Assembly: GCA_035653595.1 (NCBI GenBank)
Contig: DASRBO010000072.1
Coordinates: forward strand, 1 to 48,680
Length of the DNA: 48,680 nucleotides
Source of the DNA: DASRBO01 sp035653595
Lineage (GTDB): Bacteria; Actinomycetota; Acidimicrobiia; Acidimicrobiales; JAJPHE01
Reading direction: 5' to 3'
Part shown: positions 30,587 through 39,493 of the stretch, one piece after another
Layout: every line of letters begins with the position of its first letter
How positions within the stretch are numbered: position 1 is the stretch's first letter
Notes under the pieces: model-generated
The model's database searches: none
Told to the model about the DNA's origin: nothing
The model's input: the letters and a program-made list of their open reading frames with translations, nothing else
Position numbers and translations under genes: made by a program

Positions 30587-31440
30587 CCGACTTCCTCGTC
30601 ATCTCCGGGTTGTCGGGGGCGGGGCGCTCGACGGCGGCGGCGACGCTGGAGGATCTGGGCTGGTTCGTGATCGACAACCTTCCGGCCGCCCTGATCTCCA
30701 AGGTGGCCGAGCTGGTGGACAAGCCCGGGGCGGAGACGGAGCGGGTGGCCCTGGTGGTTGGCCGGGGCGGCGGGGAGGAGTACCTCGAGGAGGTGGGCCC
30801 GGCCATCAGGGGCCTGCGGGCCACCGGCAACCGGGTGCGGGTGCTGTTCCTCGAGGCGTCCGACGAGGCCCTGGTGCGCCGGTTCGAGGGGACCCGCCGG
30901 CGCCATCCCATGGCGGGGGAGGGGGTTGTCGAGGCCATTGCCCGCGAGCGTCATCTCCTCGACGGCATCCGCACCGAGTCCGACGTGGTGGTGGACACCA
31001 CCGACCTCAACGTCCACCAGCTGCGGGAGCGGCTGGTCGACCTGTTCGGGGCCGACGACCCCGCCGGCACCATGCGGACCCAGGTGCTGTCCTTCGGCTA
31101 CAAGTACGGGATACCGCTGGACGTCGACCTCGTGCTGGACTGCCGGTTCCTTCCCAACCCCCACTGGATCGAGGAGCTTCGGACCCACTCCGGGCTGGAG
31201 GAGCCCGTCCGCCGCTACGTGCTGGACCAGCCCGAAACCGAGGAGTTCCTAAAGAAGGTGGACGACCTGCTTGGCATGCTGATGCCGGCCTACGTCAAGG
31301 AGGGCAAGAGCTACCTGACCATCGCCCTGGGCTGCACCGGCGGCCACCACCGGTCGGTGGTGCTGGCCGAGGAGATAGCCGAGCGCCTGCGCCGTGCCGG
31401 CTTCACCCCCGCCGTCAGCCACCGCGACGTGAGCCGCTGA
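30583..31440 (+). CDS. rapZ: RNase adapter/nucleotide-binding protein RapZ (YvcJ)
   Basis: 285 residues from the ATG at 30583. The P-loop at residues 9-17 reads GLSGAGRST, with Arg in place of the usual Lys; actinobacterial RapZ proteins commonly show this. LEDLGWFVIDNLP, FLEASDEALVRRFEGTRRRHP and, in the C-terminal domain, LSFGYKYGIP, DCRFLPNP and IALGCTGGHHRSVVLAEEI are all diagnostic. In E. coli RapZ binds GlcN6P and steers RNase E to a small RNA; in Gram-positives its role is less clear. Only a single base separates its stop from the yvcK start. Confidence 0.96.
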   Translation: MTDFLVISGLSGAGRSTAAATLEDLGWFVIDNLPAALISKVAELVDKPGAETERVALVVGRGGGEEYLEEVGPAIRGLRATGNRVRVLFLEASDEALVRRFEGTRRRHPMAGEGVVEAIARERHLLDGIRTESDVVVDTTDLNVHQLRERLVDLFGADDPAGTMRTQVLSFGYKYGIPLDVDLVLDCRFLPNPHWIEELRTHSGLEEPVRRYVLDQPETEEFLKKVDDLLGMLMPAYVKEGKSYLTIALGCTGGHHRSVVLAEEIAERLRRAGFTPAVSHRDVSR

Positions 31441-31441
31441 C

Positions 31442-32362
31442 ATGGCCCCGACCGGCCCCGGCGCCTCCGACCTCCGCTCCGGCCCTCACCGCGGCCTGGG
31501 GGAGGGTCCCCGGGTGGTCGCCCTCGGCGGGGGCCACGGCCTGGCGGCCACGCTGAGCGCGGTGCGGCGCTATGCCGGCGACATCACCGCGGTGGTGTCG
31601 GTGGCCGACGACGGCGGCTCAAGCGGCCGGCTGCGGGACACCCTTGGCATCCCGGCGCCCGGCGACCTGCGCAAGTGCCTGGTCGCCCTGGGCGACCCCG
31701 ACTCCCTGTGGGTGGACGCCTTCGAGTACCGGTTCCCGGCCGGCGAGCTGGAGGGCCACGCCCTGGGCAACCTGGTCCTGAGCGGGCTGGCCGGGGTGGC
31801 CGGAGACTTCCAGGGTGCCCTGGCCGAGGCCGGGCGGCTGGTCCGGGCCGTCGGCCGGGTCCTGCCGGCTACCACGGTGCCGGTGGTCCTCAAGGCCACC
31901 TCGGCCGGTGGAGAGGTCGAGGGTCAGGTGGCGGTGGCCAGTGCCGGGCGGATAGCGGCGGTGTCGGTCGTGCCCCCGGACGCCCCGGCCCCGGCCGAGG
32001 CGGTCGAGGCCGTCATGCGGGCCGACCAGGTGGTCATCGGGCCGGGCTCCCTGTTCACCAGCATCCTGGCGGTCGTCGCCGTGCCGGCGGTGCGGGAGGC
32101 CCTGGCCCGGACCCGGGCCCGCAAGATCTACGTCTGCAACCTCCGTCCCCAGGTCCCCGAGACTTCGGGCTACGACGTGGCCGCCCACCTCGACGCCCTT
32201 TCGGCCCACGGGTTGGAGGTGGACGCGGTGGTGTGCGACCTCACCGAAATGGACTTGGGACCGGTGTCGATACCCTGCATGGAGGCGGCACTGGGCCGGG
32301 CCGACGGACCGGGCCACGATCCGGACAGACTGGCGGCGGTTCTCTCCGACCTGGTCGGGTAG
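31442..32362 (+). CDS. yvcK: YvcK/CofD-like protein (gluconeogenesis factor, CuvA)
   Basis: 306 residues. After a variable N-terminus the UDP-sugar binding fold starts with VVALGGGHGLAATLSAV, then VSVADDGGSSGRLR, GDLRKCL and GHALGNLVLSGL, all hallmarks of the family. VVIGPGSLFTSILA and YVCNLRPQVPETSGYDVAAH complete it. YvcK proteins bind UDP-GlcNAc and influence cell-wall precursor flow and growth on gluconeogenic carbon (known in Bacillus and Mycobacterium). In most Actinobacteria whiA follows; here the next gene, 40 bases on, is gap. Confidence 0.94.
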   Translation: MAPTGPGASDLRSGPHRGLGEGPRVVALGGGHGLAATLSAVRRYAGDITAVVSVADDGGSSGRLRDTLGIPAPGDLRKCLVALGDPDSLWVDAFEYRFPAGELEGHALGNLVLSGLAGVAGDFQGALAEAGRLVRAVGRVLPATTVPVVLKATSAGGEVEGQVAVASAGRIAAVSVVPPDAPAPAEAVEAVMRADQVVIGPGSLFTSILAVVAVPAVREALARTRARKIYVCNLRPQVPETSGYDVAAHLDALSAHGLEVDAVVCDLTEMDLGPVSIPCMEAALGRADGPGHDPDRLAAVLSDLVG

Positions 32363-32402
32363 GAACGCCGGCGGCATCCATATTCCCCCAGGAGGCGAGC
32401 GG

Positions 32403-33434
<1,032 letters not shown>

Positions 33435-34541
33435 GTGGTCGCCCCGGTACCGCAGCTGGAGGACCTGCCCGACCCCAACGGTCGCAAGGTGCTGGTCCGG
33501 ACCGACTTCAACGTTCCGCTCCACGACGGCGCCATCGCCGACGACCGCCGCATCCGGGCGGCGGTCCCCACCCTCACCTGGCTGCTCGAGCACGGGGCCA
33601 GGGTCACCGCCTGCAGCCACCTGGGCCGGCCCAAGGGACAGGCCGATCCCCGGTGGTCGATGGCGCCGGTCCGGGCCCGGCTCGGGGAGCTGGTGCCCGG
33701 GGTCGAGCTGATGGAGAACCTGCGGTTCAACCCGGGCGAGGAGGCCAACGACCCCGCCTTCGTGGACGAGCTGGTGGCCGGCCAGGAGCTCTACGTGGAC
33801 GACGCCTTCGGTGCCGTCCACAGGGCCCACGCCTCGATCGTCGGTCCGCCGACCCGCCTCCCCAGCGCCGGCGGACGGCTGCTGACCCGCGAGGTGGAGG
33901 TGCTTGGAGGCCTGCTCACCTCCCCCGGACGTCCGTTCATCGCCGTGCTGGGCGGGGCCAAGGTGAGCGACAAGCTGGGCGTGATCCGCTCCCTCATGGA
34001 GAAGGTCGACGCCGTGCTGGTCGGGGGGGCGATGTGCTTCACCTTCCTGGTGGCCCTGGGCCACGAGGTCGGCGACTCCCTCTACGAGCCCGACCAGGTG
34101 GAGGCGTGCCGGGCTCTGCTCGACTCGGGACGGCGGCTGGTGGTCCCCACCGACGTCGTCGCTCTCAGTCCCGAGGGCACCGTGCGCCAGGTGGGCAGGA
34201 CGGTACCGGACGGCTGGAAGGGGCTCGACATCGGCCCGGGCACGGCAGCCGAGTTCACCGACGAGATCGGCGCTGCCCGCACGGTGCTTTGGAACGGCCC
34301 CATGGGTGTGTTCGAGGACCCCCGCTTCGCCGCCGGCACCGCCACGGTGGCCGAGGCGGTGGCCAACTGCCGGGGCTTCACCGTGGTGGGCGGGGGCGAC
34401 TCCGCCGCCGCCGTGGACCAGCTCGGCCTGGCCGACCGCATCGACTTCGTGTCGACCGGTGGGGGAGCGTCCCTCGAGCTGCTGGAGAAGGGGGACCTGC
34501 CCGGCCTCGAGGCGCTGCGAAGGGGGATGACCGGTGGCTAG
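33435..34541 (+). CDS. pgk: Phosphoglycerate kinase (compact form)
   Basis: 368 residues from the GTG immediately after the gap stop. VLVRTDFNVPLHDG, CSHLGRPKG and ENLRFNPGEE (N-domain) and VLGGAKVSDKLGVI, GGAMCFTFL, WNGPMGVFEDPRFAAGT and STGGGASLELLE (C-domain) are all present. The usual length is about 390-400; roughly 20 residues between SMAPVRARLGELVPG and MENLRF, normally a helix leading to the LLLENLRF strand, are missing. All catalytic and nucleotide-binding motifs remain, so it should be active. tpiA overlaps its end by 8 bases. Confidence 0.96.
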   Translation: MVAPVPQLEDLPDPNGRKVLVRTDFNVPLHDGAIADDRRIRAAVPTLTWLLEHGARVTACSHLGRPKGQADPRWSMAPVRARLGELVPGVELMENLRFNPGEEANDPAFVDELVAGQELYVDDAFGAVHRAHASIVGPPTRLPSAGGRLLTREVEVLGGLLTSPGRPFIAVLGGAKVSDKLGVIRSLMEKVDAVLVGGAMCFTFLVALGHEVGDSLYEPDQVEACRALLDSGRRLVVPTDVVALSPEGTVRQVGRTVPDGWKGLDIGPGTAAEFTDEIGAARTVLWNGPMGVFEDPRFAAGTATVAEAVANCRGFTVVGGGDSAAAVDQLGLADRIDFVSTGGGASLELLEKGDLPGLEALRRGMTGG

Positions 34542-35319
34542 CGCCGGCCGCCGGCCGCTGATCAGCGGCAACTGGAAGATGAACTACACCCACCTGGAGG
34601 CCATCCAGGTGGTGCAGAAGCTGGCCTATCGGCTCAAGCCCGCCGACACGGCGGCCACCGAGGTGTCGGTGCACCCCCCGTTCACCTGCCTGCGCTCGGT
34701 GCAGACCGTGCTCGACGCCGACGACCTGCCGATGGCCCTGGGGGCGCAGAACTGCCACTGGGAGGCCTCGGGGGCCTACACCGGGGAGGTCAGCGCCCCC
34801 ATGCTGGCCAAGCTGAACGTGGCGTATGTCATCGTGGGTCACTCCGAGCGTCGTCGCCTCATGGGCGAGGACGACGAGATGGTCAACGCCAAGGCCAGGG
34901 CCGTGCTGGGGGCGGCCATGACTCCGATCGTGTGTGTGGGTGAGACCCTCGAGGAGCGGGAGCAGGGCCGGACCGAGGAGGTGGTGACCACTCAGGTGCG
35001 CGGGAGCTTGGCCGGGGTGCCCCCGGCCAAGGTGGCCGGCCTGGTGGTGGCCTACGAGCCGGTGTGGGCCATCGGGACCGGGAAGGTGGCCACGCCCGAG
35101 GACGCCCAGGCCGTGTGCGCCCTGGTCCGGTCAGTGGTGTCGGAGGGCTCAGGAGCCGAGGCCGCCGCCGGCCTGCGGGTCCAGTACGGGGGCTCGGTGA
35201 AGCCCGACAACGCCGCCGAGCTGCTGGCCCAGGCCGACATCGACGGGGCCCTGGTCGGGGGCGCCAGCCTCGATCCCGACCAGTTCGCCCAGATCGTGGC
35301 GGCCATGGTCACCACCTGA
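34534..35319 (+). CDS. tpiA: Triose-phosphate isomerase
   Basis: 261 residues from the GTG at 34534, overlapping pgk by 8 bases in another frame. GNWKMN carries the catalytic Lys, VIVGHSERR the His, and AYEPVWAIGTGK the Glu. YGGSVKPDNAAELL is the phosphate-binding loop 8, where GGASL follows. Interconverts dihydroxyacetone phosphate and glyceraldehyde-3-phosphate. It is the last gene of the gap-pgk-tpiA unit. Confidence 0.98.
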   Translation: MASAGRRPLISGNWKMNYTHLEAIQVVQKLAYRLKPADTAATEVSVHPPFTCLRSVQTVLDADDLPMALGAQNCHWEASGAYTGEVSAPMLAKLNVAYVIVGHSERRRLMGEDDEMVNAKARAVLGAAMTPIVCVGETLEEREQGRTEEVVTTQVRGSLAGVPPAKVAGLVVAYEPVWAIGTGKVATPEDAQAVCALVRSVVSEGSGAEAAAGLRVQYGGSVKPDNAAELLAQADIDGALVGGASLDPDQFAQIVAAMVTT

Positions 35320-35333
35320 TGAGCCCCCTCTGA

Positions 35334-35366
35334 TAACTTCGCTTCGGTCCAGCTAACCGAAGGAGG
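35334..35366 (+). promoter_or_regulatory. secG leader: -10-like TAACTT, hairpin and ribosome site
   Basis: TAACTT at 35334-35339 fits a -10 box. A perfect inverted repeat CTTCGGT-N7-ACCGAAG (35342-35348/35356-35362) follows, and the ribosome site AAGGAGG (35360-35366) overlaps its right arm. The hairpin has no T tract, so it is a poor terminator; folding could mask the ribosome site. The effect is inference. Confidence 0.35.
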
Positions 35367-35377
35367 CGGCGGGGGAA

Positions 35378-35602
35378 GTGCTGACCGCAATCGTGATCGC
35401 AGTCCACGTGGTCGTATCCCTACTCCTCATCCTCCTGATCCTCCTCCACAGCGGCCGAGGGGGCGGCTTGTCCGACATGTTCGGGGGGGTCGGCACCGTG
35501 GCTGCGGGGTCGACCGTGGTGGAGAGGAACCTCGACCGGATCACGGTGGCCACGGCGGTCATCTTCGCCTTCACGACGGTGGCGCTGGCCCTCAGGTTGT
35601 AA
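35378..35602 (+). CDS. secG: Preprotein translocase subunit SecG
   Basis: 74 residues with the two-helix SecG plan: helix 1 (TAIVIAVHVVVSLLLILLILL), then the conserved SGRGGGLSDMFGG loop, then helix 2 (VATAVIFAFTTVALAL). It assists SecYE during protein export. It follows tpiA, as in most Actinobacteria. The GTG start has AAGGAGG 11 bases upstream, slightly far. Confidence 0.95.
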   Translation: MLTAIVIAVHVVVSLLLILLILLHSGRGGGLSDMFGGVGTVAAGSTVVERNLDRITVATAVIFAFTTVALALRL

Positions 35603-35653
35603 CCACCAACCGCTACGTCCCTGGCGCCCCCGGGGGCAGGAGGTAACTGCAAA

Positions 35654-37327
35654 GTGCAACGACTCCGAAGGGCACCCGGGCTCCTGGTTGTCCTCGCCTG
35701 CGTTTCCGTCATCGCCGCTGCCTGCGGGTCCAGCGGCTCCTCGAGCTCCTCCACCTCGACCACCTCGGGAGCCGTCAAGCACGGCGGAACCCTGATCGTC
35801 GGGGCCGAGCAGGAGCCCGACTGCATGGACTGGATCGGTTCCTGCGCCGGGTCCTCCTGGGGGACGTGGATGGGCAACGTCACCACCATGGCCAAGGTGT
35901 ATGTGACCGACCCCGACAACAACTACGTGCTCAGTCCGGCTATGAGCAGTGCCACCCTTTCGGCCGGTCCGCCCCAGAAGGTGACCTACACCATCAGCCC
36001 CAAGGCCAAGTGGTCCGACGGGCAACCGATCACCTCGGCCGACTTCCAGTACACCTGGGACCAGATCGCCCACGGCAAGGACATCTACTCGACCCAGGGC
36101 TACTCGGACATCTCCAGCGTCGACACCCCGAGTCCCAACGTGGCCGTGGCCACCTTCATCAAGCCTTACGCACCGTGGAAGGATCTGTTCGGGGCCGACG
36201 GCTTCGGAATCCTCCCCAGCCACATCCTCAAGGGCCAGGACCGCGACGCGGCCATGAAGAACGGCTACACGTGGTCCGGTGGCCCGTGGATGATGCCGGC
36301 CAACGGCTGGGTCAAGGGCCAGAGCATCACCCTGGTGCCCAACCCCAACTACTACGCCCAGAAGCCCTACCTGGACAAGGTGGTCTTCCAGATCATCACC
36401 GACACGTCGTCCGAGGCCAAGGCCTATCAGACGGGCCAGTTCATGATGATCTATCCGCAGCCTCAGGTGACCTTGGCTCAGACCGTCAAGAACCTGCCCA
36501 ACTCCAACTTCAAGGTGTACGAGAGCCTCAACTTCGAGGGCGTCTGGTTCAACCTCCAGAAGCCACCGCTCAACGACATCAACGTCAGGCAGGCCCTGGG
36601 CTACGCCACCGATCGCGACCTGATCGTGAGCCAGCTGTTCGGCCCCATCGATCCGAGCCTCAAGGCGCTTGAGGACGGGATGAGCCCCGGGCTGACGAAG
36701 TACTACCAGTCCAACTTCAGCAAGTACAAGCTTGACCTGACCAAGGTCGACTCGCTGATGAAGGCGTCCGGCTGGGCCAAGAACGCCGCTGGCTACTGGG
36801 CCAAGAACGGCCAGGAGGCCGATCTGACGGTCAAGTCGACCGCTGGCAACGCCCGGCGGGAGCTGATGGAGCAGATCCTCCAGAGCCAGTGGAAGACCGC
36901 CGGGTTCAACCTGACGGTGGCCAACGAGCAGTCGGGGACCCTCTTCGGCCAGGACCTACCCGGGGGCAACTTCCAGATCGGCATCTACGCCCAGACCCCC
37001 ACGTCCCCCGACCCGAGCAACTCCGGCTGCATCATCTTCTGCACGGTGAACATCCCCGGCCCGGCCAACCAGAACTCCGGTGAGAACTGGGACCGGGTGA
37101 GCGACCCGAGCCTCGACAACAGCTTCGGGCCCGCCGACACCGAGCTCAATGACGCCACCCGGACGAGCGAGGTGCAGAAGGGGCAGCAGGCGCTGGCCAA
37201 CCTGGTGCCCTTCCTGCCGCTGGACCCGCTGCCCTCGGTGCTGGTCTGGTCCTCCAAGGTCCAGGGCCCAGTCGGCAACAACCCCACCATGGGCCCGTTC
37301 TGGAACATGAACTACTGGCACTTCTGA
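35654..37327 (+). CDS. oppA: Peptide-type ABC transporter substrate-binding lipoprotein (SBP family 5)
   Basis: 557 residues from the GTG at 35654 with AGGAGG 10 bases upstream. The N-terminus is a lipoprotein signal (basic start, hydrophobic core, SVIAAAC lipobox with Cys24) followed by a Ser/Thr linker. KWSDGQPITSADFQYTW and the GYATDRDLIV region are the SBP_bac_5 signature. These proteins bind oligopeptides, nickel or other small ligands outside the membrane and deliver them to the OppBC channel; the ligand cannot be predicted. A strong terminator follows, so it can be expressed at a different level from oppBCDF. Confidence 0.92.
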   Translation: MQRLRRAPGLLVVLACVSVIAAACGSSGSSSSSTSTTSGAVKHGGTLIVGAEQEPDCMDWIGSCAGSSWGTWMGNVTTMAKVYVTDPDNNYVLSPAMSSATLSAGPPQKVTYTISPKAKWSDGQPITSADFQYTWDQIAHGKDIYSTQGYSDISSVDTPSPNVAVATFIKPYAPWKDLFGADGFGILPSHILKGQDRDAAMKNGYTWSGGPWMMPANGWVKGQSITLVPNPNYYAQKPYLDKVVFQIITDTSSEAKAYQTGQFMMIYPQPQVTLAQTVKNLPNSNFKVYESLNFEGVWFNLQKPPLNDINVRQALGYATDRDLIVSQLFGPIDPSLKALEDGMSPGLTKYYQSNFSKYKLDLTKVDSLMKASGWAKNAAGYWAKNGQEADLTVKSTAGNARRELMEQILQSQWKTAGFNLTVANEQSGTLFGQDLPGGNFQIGIYAQTPTSPDPSNSGCIIFCTVNIPGPANQNSGENWDRVSDPSLDNSFGPADTELNDATRTSEVQKGQQALANLVPFLPLDPLPSVLVWSSKVQGPVGNNPTMGPFWNMNYWHF

Positions 37328-37354
37328 GCTGAGTGGCTCACCGGTAGAAGCCTC

Positions 37355-37383
37355 GAGGGGCCCGGCCGTCGGCCGGGCCCCTC
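37355..37383 (+). terminator. Strong intrinsic terminator-like hairpin after oppA
   Basis: A perfect 13-bp stem (GAGGGGCCCGGCC, loop GTC, and its complement) starts 27 bases after the oppA stop. It is followed by a short pyrimidine stretch (TCATTC) rather than a full T tract. It is by far the strongest hairpin noticed in the window. Confidence 0.8.
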
Positions 37384-37526
37384 TCATTCGGGCCGGCGTC
37401 CGTCCGGTGCGTCGCTGCGGGTATCCGCCCTCGAAATCTCCGGCCGGGAGCCCCTCAGCTCGTTGGGGACGGGTGCTGAGAGCGCTCGGACGGCCCGGTG
37501 GGGCGGTCGGTGGCGGCCGGCGGCTG

Positions 37527-37532
37527 TACTCT
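37527..37532 (+). promoter_or_regulatory. -10 box TACTCT for leaderless oppB start
   Basis: TACTCT ends exactly 7 bases before the GTG at 37540. With the terminator behind oppA it makes oppBCDF a separate transcription unit. Confidence 0.55.
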
Positions 37533-37539
37533 CGATCCG

Positions 37540-38502
37540 GTGTTCACGTACGTGGCCAGAAGGATCGTGTACTCCGTCCCGATCCTCCTGATCGCCTCGA
37601 TTCTGGTCTTCGTCTTCGTCCGGGCGACCACCGATCCGCTGGCCAAGTTCGCCCAGTCGAGGGATCCGGGGGCGATCCTGCGGGCAAAGCACGAGTTGGG
37701 GCTGGACCAGCCCCTGGTGTCCCAGTACTGGCACTGGGTCTCCGGGTTCGTGCGTGGCAGCTGGGGGCTGAGCTTCGTAACCCACGAGTCGGTCGCCTCG
37801 GCGGTGAGCCGGGCCCTGTGGAACACCGTGCAGCTGATCCTGTGGGGCATTGGGATCTCCCTTCTGGTGGCCATCGCCGTCGGCGTCTACTCGGCGGCCA
37901 AGCAGTACTCGGTCCTCGACTACACCTTCACCGGCCTGGCCTTCATCGGGGTATCCATGCCCCCGTTCTGGTTCGCCCTGATGGCCATCCAGCTCCTCGG
38001 CTTCGACCTGCGCAACTGGGTGCACAGCTCGACCCCGATCTTCTACTCGGTGGGGATCCACAGCCCCGGGGTGGGAGGACCCGTCGACTATCTGAGACAC
38101 CTCGCCCTGCCGGTGGCGACCCTGTCGGTCCAGCTGATCGCCGGTTGGAGCCGCTACCAGCGCTCGACCATGCTCGACGTGATGTCGGCTGACTACATCC
38201 GTACCGCCCGAGCCAAAGGCCTGTCCCGCAACCGGGTGCTGCTCAAGCACGGATTGCGCAACGCCCTCATCCCCCTGACGACGGTCACCGCCATCGACAT
38301 AGGCACCCTCTTCGGAGGCCTGATAATCACCGAGACGATCTTCGGCTGGCCGGGTATGGGCCATCTGTTCTTCACCTCTCTGCTCAACGGTGACACCAAT
38401 GTGCTGCTCCCGTGGTTGATGGTGACCGCCACGTTCATCATCGGGTTCAACCTGCTCGCCGACGTGGTCTACGGCCTGCTCGACCCGAGGATCCGCTACT
38501 GA
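37540..38502 (+). CDS. oppB: ABC transporter permease (OppB/DppB family)
   Basis: 320 residues from the leaderless GTG at 37540; the frame continues upstream, but that part contains the promoter. The first helix (IVYSVPILLIASILVFVFV) is followed by a large outer loop, then five more helices. The cytoplasmic EAA-type loop reads YIRTARAKGLSRNRVLLKHGLRNALIP, the contact site for the ATPase subunits. The C-terminal DPRIRY is typical of OppB. It forms the channel with OppC. Confidence 0.93.
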   Translation: MFTYVARRIVYSVPILLIASILVFVFVRATTDPLAKFAQSRDPGAILRAKHELGLDQPLVSQYWHWVSGFVRGSWGLSFVTHESVASAVSRALWNTVQLILWGIGISLLVAIAVGVYSAAKQYSVLDYTFTGLAFIGVSMPPFWFALMAIQLLGFDLRNWVHSSTPIFYSVGIHSPGVGGPVDYLRHLALPVATLSVQLIAGWSRYQRSTMLDVMSADYIRTARAKGLSRNRVLLKHGLRNALIPLTTVTAIDIGTLFGGLIITETIFGWPGMGHLFFTSLLNGDTNVLLPWLMVTATFIIGFNLLADVVYGLLDPRIRY

Positions 38503-38515
38503 TGGAGGGGCGCTC

Positions 38516-39493
38516 ATGGCGATAGGGGAGCCGCGGGCGACCGCCGGACCGGGCGCGGTGGCGAGCGTGGGTGCCACCCTCGTGGAGGACGACGCCGCCC
38601 TGCGCCAAGGAGAGGCCCTGGCGACCGGAACCGTGGTCCGCAGCCAGTGGCAGCTCTTCCGCCGCCGCTTCCTCCGCCACCGCCTGGCTGTCATCGCCGG
38701 CGTGGTGCTGATCCTGCTCTACGTGATGGCCATCTTCGCCCCCCTGCTGGCGCCCTATCCCCTCAACCCGCCCCTGACCGAGAAGGTCCTGCTCGCCGCC
38801 CGCCACGGTCCCTCCCTGGCCCACCCCTTCGGGACCGACGAGCTGGGACGAGACCAGCTGACCAGGATCATGTTCGCCGGCCGGATCTCGCTGCTGATCG
38901 GCATCTGCGTGGCCGTCTTCTCGACCGTGTTCGGGACGGCGGTGGGCTCGGTGGCCGGGTTCTTCGGCGGCCGGGCCGAGCAGCTGCTGATGCGGTTCAC
39001 GGACCTGTTCCTCATCGTCCCCGCCCTCGCCGTGCTCATGATGGCCCAGAGGGGCCTGGGCGGGTCGGTGCCCATAATCATCGTCATCCTGTCCCTCCTG
39101 TTCTGGATGTACGTGGCTCGGATCGTGCGGGGGGTGTTCCTGTCCCTGAAGGAGAAGGAGTTCGTCGAGGCAGCCCGCGCCTCGGGCGCCTCCAGCTGGC
39201 GGATCATCACGAGGCACCTGCTGCCGAACACCATCGGACCCATCGTGGTGAACACCACCCTGGTCGTCGGCTACGCCATCCTCACGGAGTCCACCCTGTC
39301 CTTCCTCGGCTTCGGCGTGCAGCCCCCGACGGTGTCCTGGGGCAACATGCTGGCCCAGTCCGAGGGCTCGGTCGGAACCACGACGGCCTACCTGGTGTAC
39401 TTCCCCGGCCTGTTCATCCTCCTTACGGTGCTGGCCGTCAACTTCCTCGGCGACGGCCTTCGCGACGCCTTCGACCCCCAGTCCCGCCGATGA
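38516..39493 (+). CDS. oppC: ABC transporter permease (OppC/DppC family)
   Basis: 325 residues from the ATG at 38516, 13 bases after oppB. It has the N-terminal OppC_N segment (QWQLFRRRFLRHRLAVIAGVVL) preceding helix 1, then HPFGTDELGRDQLTRIMFAGRISLLIG, the classical OppC motif. The EAA loop is EFVEAARASGASSWRIITRHLLPN. DGLRDAFDPQSRR is the usual C-terminus. Pairs with OppB. Its stop overlaps the oppD start by 4 bases. Confidence 0.94.
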   Translation: MAIGEPRATAGPGAVASVGATLVEDDAALRQGEALATGTVVRSQWQLFRRRFLRHRLAVIAGVVLILLYVMAIFAPLLAPYPLNPPLTEKVLLAARHGPSLAHPFGTDELGRDQLTRIMFAGRISLLIGICVAVFSTVFGTAVGSVAGFFGGRAEQLLMRFTDLFLIVPALAVLMMAQRGLGGSVPIIIVILSLLFWMYVARIVRGVFLSLKEKEFVEAARASGASSWRIITRHLLPNTIGPIVVNTTLVVGYAILTESTLSFLGFGVQPPTVSWGNMLAQSEGSVGTTTAYLVYFPGLFILLTVLAVNFLGDGLRDAFDPQSRR

